From Gammaproteobacteria bacterium (GTDB taxonomy: Bacteria > Pseudomonadota > Gammaproteobacteria > Steroidobacterales > Foliamicaceae), in contig JAPPHC010000014.1 of NCBI GenBank assembly GCA_028821145.1, forward strand, positions 19,842 to 83,841: a stretch of 64,000 bases of DNA. Direction: 5' to 3'. The first letter of the stretch is position 1, and every line of letters starts with the position of its first letter. A model generated the notes under the pieces. The model did not search any database. It had not been told where the DNA came from and worked only from the letters and a program-made list of their open reading frames with translations. The position numbers were made by a program, and so were the translations under genes. Positions 50,527 to 61,208 of this stretch are shown here, piece after piece.

Positions 50527-51795
50527 CTAGTGGCGGTGCCCGCCGCGAGCGTCGTCCGGCTGTGAATCGAGCTTCGCCAGTCCCTCGCGCAGATTGGCCT
50601 CGGAATCCAGCATGAACTGCCCGCTCACGACCACCCTTTCACCCGCGTTCAGGCCCGCGAGGATTTCTGTGCGCCCACCCCCCGCCGCGCCGGTTTCCAC
50701 CCGCCGGCCGGCAAACCGGCCGGCGCCCAGTGCGACGATCACGTGTTAGCCCCGGCTGTCGCGAAGCAGAGCCTCGGTCGGCACGGAAAGACGAGATACT
50801 CCCGCGCCCAGGCTGAATTGAATGTCCGCATAAGCGCCCGGGCGCAATGCTCCGGATGCGTTGTCCACCTCGATGCGAACGTCCGCGGTTCGCGTCCTGG
50901 GGTCGATCGTGGGATAGATGTAATCCACGGTCCCCTGCTCCGCCGCTTCCGGCGCGCTGGGAAAATCAAGCGAAACGGTCTGGCCGGCCGCAACCAGGGC
51001 CAGGTCGGCTTCCGGAATGGAGGCGATGACCCAGACTCCGGCGTACGACTGCAGCCGCATGATCGGAGTTCCCGGCTTGACGTAGTCGCCGTCCCGCACC
51101 GCAAGGTCGGCAACTGTCCCGGCGGCTTCCGCGTAGACGGGCAGGCGCTCGATCACCTCGCGGCTCTCGACCAGTTGATCGATTGCGGCAGCCTGCATGC
51201 CGTCGGAAATCAGCCGCTGCCGTCCGGAATCGATGCGCGTTCCGCGGCCCGCTTCAAGGGCTGCAAGAAAGTCCTTCTGCGCGGCGATCAAGGCGGGACT
51301 GTAAACGCGGTACAGGAGCTCGCCGCGTGCGACGTCGTCACCCTGGGCGCGCACGGCAAGGTCCTCGATCCAGCCTTCCAGCCGGGCAACCGAAACCGAC
51401 TCCAGCCGTTCGTTGCTGACCACGTTGCCGAAGGCCCGCACCGACTGATCGAGGTAGGCAGTCTCTACCGGGGCCGTGCGCACCCCCATGGTCTGGATCA
51501 TCTCCGGGGACACCTGAACTATCGGTCCAGGGCCCGAACCGGATTGCGGCTCTATCGAGACCGCGACCAGGTCCATGCCGCAAATGGGACAGGTGTGATC
51601 GGGATCGCCGGAAACGACGTGCGGGTGCATCGGGCAGGCGTATATCGGCTCCGCTGCGGCCGGCATCGGAGACGCGGCCGGCTCCGGAGACGCGCCCTGG
51701 AGCGCTTCGGCGCCGGGCCCGTTTCCTCCGCAGGCGTTGATTGCCAGCAGCGTCAACAGCGCAAGAGCGCCGCACAAGACTGTGGATTTGTTCAT
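50527..51795 (-). pseudogene. RND periplasmic adaptor (CusB/HlyD family) interrupted by one in-frame TAA at 50746-50748
   Basis: ORF 50746-51795 (Cys signal, metal-binding IYACPMHPHVVSGDPDHTCPICGMDL, VSPEMIQTMGVRTAPVE) ends ...PTEALLRDSRG-TAA; the same frame continues HVIVALGAGRFAGRRVETGAAGGGRTEILAGLNAGERVVVSGQFMLDSEANLREGLAKL to 50527, the expected CusB C-terminus. Confidence 0.8.
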
Positions 51796-53024
51796 GGTGT
51801 CACCATCATGGAATTGAGTCGTGCCACGGCGCTGTCCCGCCGGGCCTGTTCACGGGCGATCCGGGCCAGCAGGACCAGCTCGGCCAGTTCGCCGTCGATG
51901 ATCGGGGAATAGTCGCCCGTTCCCGATTCGTACCTCGTGCGCTGCGCCGCCACCTGTTCGCGAATGGCCGGGACCTTGGCGTTCAGTGCGCCCATGGCAG
52001 CCTCGGCGGCGCGGCGTGTCGCATCCAGGGCCGAATACCGTGCGGCGGCCCCTCTCGCGGCGGCCGTTCGGCGGCTTACGGCGCTCTCCCGCTGTGCCCT
52101 GGCCGCGCGCAGGGCGGGCGCCTGAGAGCGGTTGCCCCAAATTGGAACGCTGAAGGTCACGGCCGCCGATACCCAGTCATCGCCGGGGAAGCGCACGTCC
52201 GTGCCGCCGGAATCGCGTTGCTGCCAGGTCAGCTGCACGCCCCAGTCCGGCTTCCAGGCCGCCTGCGCCCGCTCGACGCCGGCTTCGGCTACGGCAACTT
52301 CTGCCCCGGCCAACCGAACCGCATGAAAGGCATCAGGATTTCCCGACCAGATCGTCGGTTCAATCGGCGGCAGGGGGACGGTGCCGACTCTGCCGACCAG
52401 GTCCGCAAGACGCGCGTCGACATCGGCATCCTCCGCCTGAAGATCGGCCAGCGAACGGGCGACTTCCGCCCGCTGCAGGTCGATCTCGGCCAGTCGGAAA
52501 AGCACGGGACGGCCCGCGGCAATCTCACCCTGAACGATCTGTTCCAGTTCTGTGTACAGCGAATCCTGGCGGTGCAGCAGCGCCAGCTCTTCTGCGATCC
52601 GTCGCCTGTCGAGAAGGGCGACCAGCAACTCCGAACGCATGTGCGCAAACTGCATGGCCTCCAGGGCCTCGTTGCGTACGGCGCCTCGCCTCGCCTGTGC
52701 CGAACGGGCTGCGCGCGCACTGCGATTGGGTATCTGCTGGCTTACGCCCAGCGCCTTGTTGGTGGGCAGGTAGGTGCGAAACGAAGGATCCGACAGGGGA
52801 AAGTTGTTGATTCCCACCGACACTACGGGATCGGGCCAGGCCACGGCAGCAAGCGCGTCCTCGCGATAGGCGCTGGACTCGAGGCGCAGGGCCTCAAGCG
52901 CGGGGTGTTCCTTCAGGCGCGCCTCAAGCTCGGGGAAACTCTGCCCGAGAACGGGCGGGGCGCCCAGCACGAGACCGAGCGAGCACGCAAGCAACGAAAA
53001 CGGATTTTGACTTTTTTCAGCCAT
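51792..53024 (-). CDS. TolC-family outer-membrane efflux protein (CusC/CzcC-like)
   Basis: MAEKSQNPFSLLACSLGLVLGAPPVLGQSFPELEARLKEHPALEALRLESSAYREDALAAVAWPDPVVSVGINNFPL; 4-bp overlap with the adaptor start. Confidence 0.9.
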   Translation of the reverse strand: MAEKSQNPFSLLACSLGLVLGAPPVLGQSFPELEARLKEHPALEALRLESSAYREDALAAVAWPDPVVSVGINNFPLSDPSFRTYLPTNKALGVSQQIPNRSARAARSAQARRGAVRNEALEAMQFAHMRSELLVALLDRRRIAEELALLHRQDSLYTELEQIVQGEIAAGRPVLFRLAEIDLQRAEVARSLADLQAEDADVDARLADLVGRVGTVPLPPIEPTIWSGNPDAFHAVRLAGAEVAVAEAGVERAQAAWKPDWGVQLTWQQRDSGGTDVRFPGDDWVSAAVTFSVPIWGNRSQAPALRAARAQRESAVSRRTAAARGAAARYSALDATRRAAEAAMGALNAKVPAIREQVAAQRTRYESGTGDYSPIIDGELAELVLLARIAREQARRDSAVARLNSMMVTP

Positions 53025-53103
53025 CTTGATCTCCCCTTGAGGGAAATGAGCGGGTACGGAAGCGCACCGGGCATCCGCCCGGTGCGAGCATTGCGCTCAA
53101 TGG

Positions 53104-53505
53104 CTAGATCAGCAGGCGTTGCTTCAGAAGTACGGGTGTTTGAGCAACCCGTGGGGGCGCGGGAGGCGGTCCGATATTTCGAACCGTTTGCGGGCGAACG
53201 GAGACGGGTGCGTGGCCCGCAATCGCCGACGCCGGATTGAATTCCGGCGGATGACTGGATGCAATGGCCTTGAAGGCCGGGGACGCCGGTGCCGGCTCGT
53301 AGTCGTCGCAATCGGCACACTGCGGGAATTCGCCGTGCTGCGATTCGCGATGCCTGTTCTCAGGGGATTCGGAACATAAGGGATCCCCGGCAACCGTTCC
53401 CCTTGCATGGGCCAGCAGGTCCTCCAGGCAATGGCAGGCCAGCGCCGGCTGCATCACCAGTACGGCGCCGACCAGGGCAAGCGATATGCGTCGGAGGGCC
53501 TTCAT
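53104..53505 (-). CDS. Small exported Cys/His-containing protein associated with the RND operon
   Basis: MKALRRISLALVGAVLVMQPALACHCLEDLLAHARG...CSESPENRHRESQHGEFPQCADCDDYE; signal peptide; co-oriented upstream of the TolC-like gene. Confidence 0.65.
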   Translation of the reverse strand: MKALRRISLALVGAVLVMQPALACHCLEDLLAHARGTVAGDPLCSESPENRHRESQHGEFPQCADCDDYEPAPASPAFKAIASSHPPEFNPASAIAGHAPVSVRPQTVRNIGPPPAPPRVAQTPVLLKQRLLI

Positions 53506-53568
53506 CTGCGCACCGATTATACGCTTTCCGGGCGAAGTCCCTGAGCTGCAAGGCGTTTTTGGCCCGAT

Positions 53569-54822
53569 TCAGGTCCCCTTCGGTTTGCCCTTGCCGCGGG
53601 GCAGCAGCAACAGCAGCGCCGGTCCGAGCACCAGCAGCGCCATCGCCGGCAGCAGCACCAGAAGATACGAACCCTGACGGTCGAAGGTGAGCCCGAATAT
53701 CACGGGGCTGGTCGCGGTTATGAAAGCCTGGCAGATCATGATCAGCGAGTACACGCGCCCGTAGGATGCAAGGTCGAATTCGCGCGCAATCATGTACGGC
53801 AAGGCGGCGAATTTCGCGCCCGCGGCCAGGCCCACGCAAGCCGCCGCGCCCATCACCGTCCACACGGGAAGTTCCGGCAGGGCCAGCAATCCGCAGGCAG
53901 CCGCCCCGACGGCCAGTGCCACAAAAGCCAGGCCCGGCGCCCACACGTAATCGATCAGATATCCGCCGCCCACTCTTCCCACCATGATGAACAGACCGAT
54001 CAGGCTGAACAGCGCCGCCGCCTGCCGCCCCGAATAACCGGCGTCCTCGAGGATGGGAACAAAACTGGAAATCATCCCCGAGAGGCCGAACGTCGCCGCG
54101 CAGAATGCGATTGCCATGATCCAGAAGGTTCGGGACCGAACCGCCAGCCGGAATCCCGAGTCGGGCCCGGCCTGACCCGGCCGGGCAGGCGCCTCGTTCT
54201 CCTTCGGCGGGGGTTCGGCCGCCTTGCGCGGAGCATCCTTCAAACCCAGGATCAGGACAGGAACCCCCACCAGGAGAATGAGCGCGGAGACTCCGTAAAA
54301 GCCGGCGCGCCAGTTGAAGTAATCCATCAGGGTGGCGACATAGGGTGGCAAGAATAGTGCCGCCAGTCCGCTGCCCGAAAGCAGAATGCCGAAGGCCAGG
54401 CCGCGCTTGCGCTCGAACCATCCGGCCACATACCGCGTCAGCGCGATCGAGGAGGCGCCCATGCCAAGGACGGTTGCGATCGACCAGGATGCGTAGAAGC
54501 GCGGCAGCCAGTCGCTGCTCGTGCCGATGAGCGCCATGCCCAGGCCATAGCCCACCGTGCCCCAGATCACCAGGGGCCGGGCGCCGTAGCGATCGCAAAG
54601 CCAGCCGACGAGCGGCGCCAGGCTCGCAGCGGTCATCGTGGATACCGTAAAGCTCAGGGCCACCTCGGCGCGCGACCAGCCGAAGGCTTCCCCCAGGGGG
54701 ATGGTAAGAACGCCCAAAAGGTAAACCGGCACGGTGCCGAAACTGAACACCTTGCCGACCAGGGCCGCGCCCAGCGGCCGCCAGCCGCGGCGAAACTCGC
54801 TCCAGGGACTGTCAGGGCTCAT
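53569..54822 (-). CDS. MFS transporter (paralog 1)
   Basis: MSPDSPWSEFRRGWRPLGAALVGKVFSFGTVPVYLLGVLTIPLGEAFGWSRAEVALSFTVSTMTAASLAPLVGWLCDRYGARPLV. Confidence 0.9.
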   Translation of the reverse strand: MSPDSPWSEFRRGWRPLGAALVGKVFSFGTVPVYLLGVLTIPLGEAFGWSRAEVALSFTVSTMTAASLAPLVGWLCDRYGARPLVIWGTVGYGLGMALIGTSSDWLPRFYASWSIATVLGMGASSIALTRYVAGWFERKRGLAFGILLSGSGLAALFLPPYVATLMDYFNWRAGFYGVSALILLVGVPVLILGLKDAPRKAAEPPPKENEAPARPGQAGPDSGFRLAVRSRTFWIMAIAFCAATFGLSGMISSFVPILEDAGYSGRQAAALFSLIGLFIMVGRVGGGYLIDYVWAPGLAFVALAVGAAACGLLALPELPVWTVMGAAACVGLAAGAKFAALPYMIAREFDLASYGRVYSLIMICQAFITATSPVIFGLTFDRQGSYLLVLLPAMALLVLGPALLLLLPRGKGKPKGT

Positions 54823-54874
54823 CGGGGCGACATAAGCGGTTGGGAGCCTTCGCCGTGCAGGTTCCTGTCTTGGG

Positions 54875-56167
54875 TCAGTGCCCCGCTACGGGACCGCGGC
54901 CTTTCTTCAGGAAAAGAAGCAATGCGGGGCCCAGCACCAGCAGCACCCCGGACAGCAATAGCAGAGAGCGATAGCTGCCGGTCTGATCGAAGGCGTAACC
55001 GAAGATCGGGGGGCTGATGGCGGTGATGACCGCCACGCCCACGACCAGCAGCGAATAGACCCGGCCGTAGGACTCAAGACCGAACTCGCGGGCAGCCAGA
55101 TAGGAAAGGGCGTCCCACTCCGCGCCGGCCGCCAGGCCCAGGCAGAACGCGGCGACAACCACAAGCCAAACCGGAAGCGCCGGCAGAATCAGCAGGCCGC
55201 AGGTGATGGCGCCGAAGGCCAGCGCCACGAAGGTCAGCCCCGGGGCCCAGAGCTTGTCCAGCAGGTAGCCCACGCCCAGCCTTCCCACCATCACGAACAG
55301 ACCGATCAGGCCGGTCAGCGCACCGGCCTGTCCGGCGCCGTAGCCGACGTCCCTGAGGATCGGATTGAAGCTGGAAATCAGTCCGGCAATGCCGAATGTG
55401 GCGGCGCAGAATGCGATCGACATCAGCCAGAAGGCCCGGCTCTCGAAGGCCAGGCGAAAGCCGCTGGGGCGCTGGACGGGCACGCCTCCGCCGGAGGCGT
55501 TGTCACCCCCGGAAGTGTTGGCGGGCGCCGTCTTTTTCGGGGCGTCCTTCATTCCCGCCACAACGACCGGAACGCCGATCAGCAGGATCGCCGCCGACAA
55601 ACCCAGGTAGCCCGCCCGCCAATCGAAGTTCTCGATCAGGTAGGCCACGAACGGCGGAGCGGTAAATGCGGTAAGGCCGCTGCCCATCAGCATGATGCCG
55701 AGCGCCAGGCCGCGCTTGCTCTCGAACCAGCCCGCCACGAACCGGGTCAGCGCGATCGCCGATGCGCCCACGCCGAGCATCGTCGCCAACGACCACGATG
55801 CGTAGTAGCGCAGCAGCCAGTCGCTGCTGGTCGCGATGATCGCCATGCCCAGGCCGTAGCCCACCGTGCCCGCAATCACCAATGGACGCGAACCGAAGCG
55901 GTCGCAAAGCCAGCCGACCAGCGGCGACAGGCTGGCCGAGGTGAAGGTGGCGACCGTGAAACTGAACGTCACTTCGGCCCGCGACCAGCCGAAGGCCTCG
56001 CCCAGCGGGACCGTGAAGACGCCCACCACGTAGATCGGAATGGTGCCGAAGCTGAAGGCCTTGCCGATGACGGCGGAAGCCAGCGGCTTCCATCCAACGC
56101 GGAACTCATTCCAGGGACTGACCGAATTCATTGGCGCAACATACGCCCTTCCCATCACCAAAAGCAA
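54875..56167 (-). CDS. MFS transporter (paralog 2)
   Basis: MNSVSPWNEFRVGWKPLASAVIGKAFSFGTIPIYVVGVFTVPLGEAFGWSRAEVTFSFTVATFTSASLSPLVGWLCDRFGSRPLV; aligns end-to-end with paralog 1. Confidence 0.9.
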   Translation of the reverse strand: MLLVMGRAYVAPMNSVSPWNEFRVGWKPLASAVIGKAFSFGTIPIYVVGVFTVPLGEAFGWSRAEVTFSFTVATFTSASLSPLVGWLCDRFGSRPLVIAGTVGYGLGMAIIATSSDWLLRYYASWSLATMLGVGASAIALTRFVAGWFESKRGLALGIMLMGSGLTAFTAPPFVAYLIENFDWRAGYLGLSAAILLIGVPVVVAGMKDAPKKTAPANTSGGDNASGGGVPVQRPSGFRLAFESRAFWLMSIAFCAATFGIAGLISSFNPILRDVGYGAGQAGALTGLIGLFVMVGRLGVGYLLDKLWAPGLTFVALAFGAITCGLLILPALPVWLVVVAAFCLGLAAGAEWDALSYLAAREFGLESYGRVYSLLVVGVAVITAISPPIFGYAFDQTGSYRSLLLLSGVLLVLGPALLLFLKKGRGPVAGH

Positions 56168-56295
56168 GCGAAGGCGATTGCCGCCGGCCGCCGGTAACGG
56201 GACCGGCCCTCTGCCGGAGACGCCCTCCGTCCCAGGCTCGGTCGCCCGTAGAATAGCGCCCTCACGCTCCGTCGTTTTCCGGACCGAACCCCGCC

Positions 56296-57672
56296 TTGAA
56301 CCAGACCACCGCTTCAGCCGCGCCTTCCGTGCCGTTCCATCAACGTCTGACCTGGGGCATGGGTTCGCTGGGCACGATCACCTACCTGAACGTGTTCACG
56401 GCGCTGGCCATGTATTACCTGACCCTGGTCCTGAAGGTGGACCCGGCGCTGGCCGGCACCATGATCACTGCCGCACGCCTGGTGGACGCCTTCAGCGACC
56501 CGCTCATGGGCTGGGTGACGGACCACACCCGCAGCCGCTGGGGCCGGCGCCGCCCGTACCTGCTCCTGGGCGCCGTGATTTGCGCCGCGTCGCTGCCGGC
56601 CGTGTTTTCCATTCACGGCATGTCCGACGCGGTACCGCCCTCTTCCGTTCTGGTCATGGCGGTGCTGATCGCCTATTCGCTCGGATTCACGATCTTCAAC
56701 GTGCCGTATCTCACGATTCCCGTGGAGATGACCACCGACCGGATGCAGCGCCTGAGCCTGATGAGCTATCGCTCCGTGTGCATGATGATTGGCGCGGCGC
56801 TGGGCGCCTCCATCGCCCCCGCCATGCTCGAGTTCCTGGGCGGCGACACCGACGCCGCGGCCTATCAGACCATGGGGCTCATCATCGGCGCCGTGGTGCT
56901 TGCCGCGATGCTCACCGCGTTTTTCGGCACCCACCGCGCCTGGTCCGCCCCGGTTACCGAGCAGCCCAAGCTGTCCATATGGAAACAGGCCGACACGCTG
57001 CTTCAGAACCGGCCCTTCCTGCTTCTCATCGGGGCCAAGTGCACGCAGTTCGTAGCCCTGGCCGTCACCGGCGGGACCGTAGTCTTCCTGTTCACCGTGG
57101 TGCTCAAGCAGCCCCTGACGCTGCTGCCCTACCTCGCCATTTCCACCAGCCTCACCCTCGTCGTGGCAATTCCGTTCTGGAAGAAGTGCGGCGAACACAT
57201 CACCAAGCGCCGCGGCGTGCTGATCGGCGCCGGCGCGGAAGTGTTCGTAAGCTTCAGCTGGCTCCTGGTCAACGAAGACTGGAGCCGGGAGGCCATGATC
57301 CTGTTCCTCGTGGCCCGCGGCATCTTCTCGGGCTTCTTTGCCGGGGCAATCCTTCTGTATTCGCAAGCCATGTGGCTGGACACCATCGACTACGACCAGC
57401 AGCGCACCGGGCTGCGCCGGGAAGGCCTCTATACGTCGGTCTATGTGTTCGTCGAGAGGCTCGGCTATTCGACCGGGCCGCTGCTGCTGGGCCTCATTCT
57501 CAAGGCCTCCGGTTTCGACTCCCAGGTCGCGCCGGAAGAACAGCCGGCCAGCGCGGCGGCGGCTATCCTGTTCTGCATGGTAGCGATTCCGGCGCTGGCG
57601 CAAGTGTGCATGATGCTGTTCGTCTGGCTCTACAGATTGCCTGAAACCATCAAAGGAATTTCAAGGATATAA
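56296..57672 (+). CDS. GPH-type MFS transporter (glycoside-pentoside-hexuronide:cation symporter family)
   Basis: TTG start; LTWGMGSLGTITYLNVFTALAMYYLTLVLKVDPALAGTMITAARLVDAFSDPLMGWVTDHTRSRWGRRRPYLLLGAV. Confidence 0.9.
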   Translation: MNQTTASAAPSVPFHQRLTWGMGSLGTITYLNVFTALAMYYLTLVLKVDPALAGTMITAARLVDAFSDPLMGWVTDHTRSRWGRRRPYLLLGAVICAASLPAVFSIHGMSDAVPPSSVLVMAVLIAYSLGFTIFNVPYLTIPVEMTTDRMQRLSLMSYRSVCMMIGAALGASIAPAMLEFLGGDTDAAAYQTMGLIIGAVVLAAMLTAFFGTHRAWSAPVTEQPKLSIWKQADTLLQNRPFLLLIGAKCTQFVALAVTGGTVVFLFTVVLKQPLTLLPYLAISTSLTLVVAIPFWKKCGEHITKRRGVLIGAGAEVFVSFSWLLVNEDWSREAMILFLVARGIFSGFFAGAILLYSQAMWLDTIDYDQQRTGLRREGLYTSVYVFVERLGYSTGPLLLGLILKASGFDSQVAPEEQPASAAAAILFCMVAIPALAQVCMMLFVWLYRLPETIKGISRI

Positions 57673-60276
57673 ATGACTGGCCTGAACCCCGCATATCTTG
57701 AAGTCAACGGTCGCCGTTACCGCTATAACGACATTACCGCGCTGGGTGCGGATGAAGTGGCGAAGCTGCCCTACTGCCGCAAGATTCTGCTGGAGAACCT
57801 GCTTCGCAACGCGGACCCGGACGCTGCCGGCGCCGGCCTGCTCGCGGCCCTGCGCGGCGACAGCGAACTGGAGTTCCGTCCCGCCCGCGTGATCCTGCAG
57901 GACTTTACCGGCGTGCCGGCGGTGGTGGACCTGGCCGCGATGCGCGACGCCATGCGGGCGCTGGGAGGAGATCCGGAGGCGATCAATCCCCTGGCGCCGG
58001 CTGAGCTGGTCGTGGACCACTCGGTCCAGGTCGATCACTACGCCAGCCCCGATGCGCTGGCCCGCAACAACGAACTGGAGTTCGAACGCAATCGCGAGCG
58101 CTATGCCTTCCTGCACTGGGGCCAGCAGGCCTTCCGCGAACTGAAGGTCGTCCCGCCCAACACCGGCATCGTCCACCAGGTCAACCTGGAACGGCTGGCG
58201 CGAGTGGTTTTCAGGGCCGAACAGGACGGAGAAACACAGGTTTACCCGGATACGCTCGTGGGGACGGACTCCCACACGACCATGGTCAACGGACTCGGCG
58301 TATTGGGCTGGGGCGTTGGAGGAATCGAGGCCGAGGCGGCGCTGCTCGGCCAGCCCATCACCATGCTTCCCCCGCCGGTATTGGGCGTGCGCCTGCACGG
58401 CAGCCTGCGCCCCGCCGCCACGGCCACGGACCTGGTGCTGACGGTAACCGAGGCGCTTCGCGAGAAGGGTGTGGTGGGTTGGTTCGTGGAATTCTTCGGC
58501 GAGGGCCTGAACGGTCTTCCCCTGGCGGATCGAGCGACATTGGCCAACATGTCCCCGGAATTCGGAAGTACTTGTGCCATTTTTCCTATAGATGGCGAAA
58601 CAATACGCTATCTTGAGCTGACCGGACGCGACCGGCAGCAGGTCGCATTGGTGGAAGCCTACGCCCGGGCGCAGGGCCTGTGGCGCGACAGCGGCAGCCC
58701 CGAACCGGAGTTCGACGACACGCTGGACATCGACCTGGATGCCGTCGTTCCATCCATCGCCGGCCCCCGGCGTCCACAGGACCGGATTCCGATCACGCAG
58801 AGCAAGCGGGCTTTCGCTTCGGCGCTGAAGGAGCGCGGCGCAGCTGCCGTTCCGTTCTCGGGAGACAAGCCCGGAGACGGCGCGGTGCTGATCGCGGCGA
58901 TAACCAGCTGCACCAACACTTCGAACCCCACGGTGATGATGGCCGCGGGAATGCTGGCGCGGGCCGCTCGCGAGCGCGGGCTGCGTCCGCCCGACTGGGT
59001 CAAGACCAGCCTGGCCCCCGGCTCCAGGGTGGTCACCCGTTACCTGGAATCCGCCGGTCTTCTGGACGACCTGTCGGCGCTCGGATTCGAGATCGTCGGA
59101 TACGGATGCACAACCTGCATCGGCAATTCGGGCCCCTTGCGCGAGGACATCGCCCGCCATGTCGAGGAGTCCGGACTGGGCGGCTGCGGCGTGCTGTCGG
59201 GCAACCGCAACTTCGAGGGTCGAATTCATCCTCAGGTGTACTTCAACTACCTGGCCTCCCCTCCCCTGGTCGTGGCATGGGCGCTCGCCGGGCGCATGGA
59301 CGTGGACATCGAGAACGACCCGCTGGGCCAGGACTCGGAGGGTCAGCCTGTCTTTCTGCGCGATATCTGGCCGGACGCCACCGACGTGCAGGCGGAAGTG
59401 GCGCGGCACGTGCGCGCGGCGCAGTTCGAGGAGGGTTATGCCGGAGTTTTCGACGGCGACGAACGCTGGAACGCGCTGGACAGTCCGGCCAGCAGCCGGT
59501 ATCCCTGGGACGAGGACTCGACCTACGTTCGCCGCCCGCCGTTCTTCGACGGCATGTCGGGCGAGCCCGAAGAACCGCGGGGCGTGACCGCCGCCCGGGT
59601 CCTGGCGCTGCTCGGCGACTCGGTCACCACCGACCATATTTCGCCTGCCGGGGCGATCCCGGCCCGTTCTCCCGCCGGCCAGTGGCTGACCGAACAGGGC
59701 GTGGCGCCGCGCGATTTCAACTCGTACGGCTCTCGGCGAGGCAACCACGAGGTCATGCTGCGCGGCACATTTGCGAACATCCGGCTGCGCAACCGCCTGG
59801 CGGGCGGCGTGGACGGCGGCTGGACCCGGCTGCAGCCCGACGGCGGGGTGATGAGCATCTACGACGCCGCCACGCGCTACCGCGAGGAGCAAACGCCGCT
59901 GGTGGTGCTGGCCGGCAAGGAATACGGTTCGGGCTCCTCGCGCGACTGGGCGGCCAAGGGCACGGCGCTGCTGGGCGTGCGCGCGGTGATCGCGACCAGC
60001 TTCGAGCGGATCCACCGCTCCAACCTGGTGGGCATGGGCGTGCATCCGCTCGAGTTCCCCGAGGGAACGGATGCCGCAAGCCTGGAACTGGACGGCAGCG
60101 AGACCTACGACATCTCCGCGCCGAACGGAGCGCACGTGACGGTGCGCGCCACCCGCACCGACGGCTCCACGGTCGAGTTCGCGGCGCGCTCGCGAATCGA
60201 CACGCCCAAGGAGCACGAATATTTTCGGCATGGAGGCATCCTTCCCTACGTGTTGCGCCGCCTGGCGGCAAGCTGA
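57673..60276 (+). CDS. acnA: Aconitate hydratase
   Basis: [123 protein letters not shown]. Confidence 0.96.
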   Translation: MTGLNPAYLEVNGRRYRYNDITALGADEVAKLPYCRKILLENLLRNADPDAAGAGLLAALRGDSELEFRPARVILQDFTGVPAVVDLAAMRDAMRALGGDPEAINPLAPAELVVDHSVQVDHYASPDALARNNELEFERNRERYAFLHWGQQAFRELKVVPPNTGIVHQVNLERLARVVFRAEQDGETQVYPDTLVGTDSHTTMVNGLGVLGWGVGGIEAEAALLGQPITMLPPPVLGVRLHGSLRPAATATDLVLTVTEALREKGVVGWFVEFFGEGLNGLPLADRATLANMSPEFGSTCAIFPIDGETIRYLELTGRDRQQVALVEAYARAQGLWRDSGSPEPEFDDTLDIDLDAVVPSIAGPRRPQDRIPITQSKRAFASALKERGAAAVPFSGDKPGDGAVLIAAITSCTNTSNPTVMMAAGMLARAARERGLRPPDWVKTSLAPGSRVVTRYLESAGLLDDLSALGFEIVGYGCTTCIGNSGPLREDIARHVEESGLGGCGVLSGNRNFEGRIHPQVYFNYLASPPLVVAWALAGRMDVDIENDPLGQDSEGQPVFLRDIWPDATDVQAEVARHVRAAQFEEGYAGVFDGDERWNALDSPASSRYPWDEDSTYVRRPPFFDGMSGEPEEPRGVTAARVLALLGDSVTTDHISPAGAIPARSPAGQWLTEQGVAPRDFNSYGSRRGNHEVMLRGTFANIRLRNRLAGGVDGGWTRLQPDGGVMSIYDAATRYREEQTPLVVLAGKEYGSGSSRDWAAKGTALLGVRAVIATSFERIHRSNLVGMGVHPLEFPEGTDAASLELDGSETYDISAPNGAHVTVRATRTDGSTVEFAARSRIDTPKEHEYFRHGGILPYVLRRLAAS

Positions 60277-60305
60277 CTCAGCGAACAACGCATGAGTGGC
60301 GAGTG

Positions 60306-61208
60306 ATGGCCACGGCAAAGTCAGTCCCGCCAATACTTGCGGTGCGTGAGCTGGTCAAGGACTACGGACCGGTTCACGCGGTCCGCGGCATTTCCTTCGA
60401 CGTGCCGCGCAACTGCTGTTTCGGCCTGCTCGGGCCGAACGGCGCCGGCAAGACCACCACGGTGGAGATCATCGAAGGAGTAACGCCCGCCACGTCCGGC
60501 GAGGTGCTGTACGAGGGCCGGAAAGCCGGGGCGCAGTTTCGCCAGGACTCCGGCGTGCAGTTCCAGACGGCCGCGCTTCAGGACTTCATCACCGTGCGCG
60601 AAACGCTGGAAATGTTCCACCGCCTCTACCGGCGCCGCGCCGACATCGACCAGGTGATCGCCGACTGCGCGCTGGAAAAGCTCCAGAAGCGCGACAACCG
60701 CAAGCTGTCGGGCGGGCAGCGCCAGCGCCTGCTGCTGGCGATTGCATTGGTAAACGACCCGAAGATTCTGTTCCTGGACGAGCCGACCACCGGAATGGAC
60801 CCTCAGGCGCGGCGCAACTTCTGGGAACTGGTGGAGCGGATCCGCGCCCGCAACAAGACCATCGTGCTGACTACGCACTACATGGAAGAAGCGCAGGCGC
60901 TGTGCGACGAGATCGTGATCATGAACGAGGGCGTGATCGTCACCCAGGGCGCCCCGGACACGCTCCTGAAGGCGCACTACAAGGAAATCATCCTGGAACT
61001 GCCCGAAGCCGACCTCGCGGAGCTGCCGGCGGAGTTTCCCTTCAGCACCTACCGGCGCAACGGGCTGGTGGAAATACACACCGATGACGCCAACGAAGCT
61101 ATCACCCGCTTAAGCCGCGCCGGAGCGCCGCTCGGCCGCCTGAACATTCGTCCCTTCCGCCTGGAGGACCTGTTCCTGGACCTCACGGGCAAGGAGCTCA
61201 GATCATGA
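60306..61208 (+). CDS. ABC transporter ATP-binding protein
   Basis: MATAKSVPPILAVRELVKDYGPVHAVRGISFDVPRNCCFGLLGPNGAGKTTTVEIIEG; LSGGQRQRLLLAIALVNDPKILFLDEPTTGMDPQARR. In-frame ATG at 60306; the track's 842-aa ORF is over-extended. Confidence 0.93.
   Translation: MATAKSVPPILAVRELVKDYGPVHAVRGISFDVPRNCCFGLLGPNGAGKTTTVEIIEGVTPATSGEVLYEGRKAGAQFRQDSGVQFQTAALQDFITVRETLEMFHRLYRRRADIDQVIADCALEKLQKRDNRKLSGGQRQRLLLAIALVNDPKILFLDEPTTGMDPQARRNFWELVERIRARNKTIVLTTHYMEEAQALCDEIVIMNEGVIVTQGAPDTLLKAHYKEIILELPEADLAELPAEFPFSTYRRNGLVEIHTDDANEAITRLSRAGAPLGRLNIRPFRLEDLFLDLTGKELRS

Noticed and set aside
58680-60305. N-terminal 542 residues of the 842-aa + strand ORF ending at 61208
   Set aside because: Out-of-frame read through acnA; the real protein is the ABC ATPase starting at ATG 60306.
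57661-60333. 890-aa minus-strand ORF (and similar long antisense ORFs such as 44267-45979 +, 35725-36948 -, 56314-57603 -)
   Set aside because: Exact antisense of well-supported genes (acnA, the NADP oxidoreductase/VOC pair, HMGR-MVK, GPH transporter); composition is the low-complexity R/H/Q/G-rich text expected from GC-rich opposite-strand frames.
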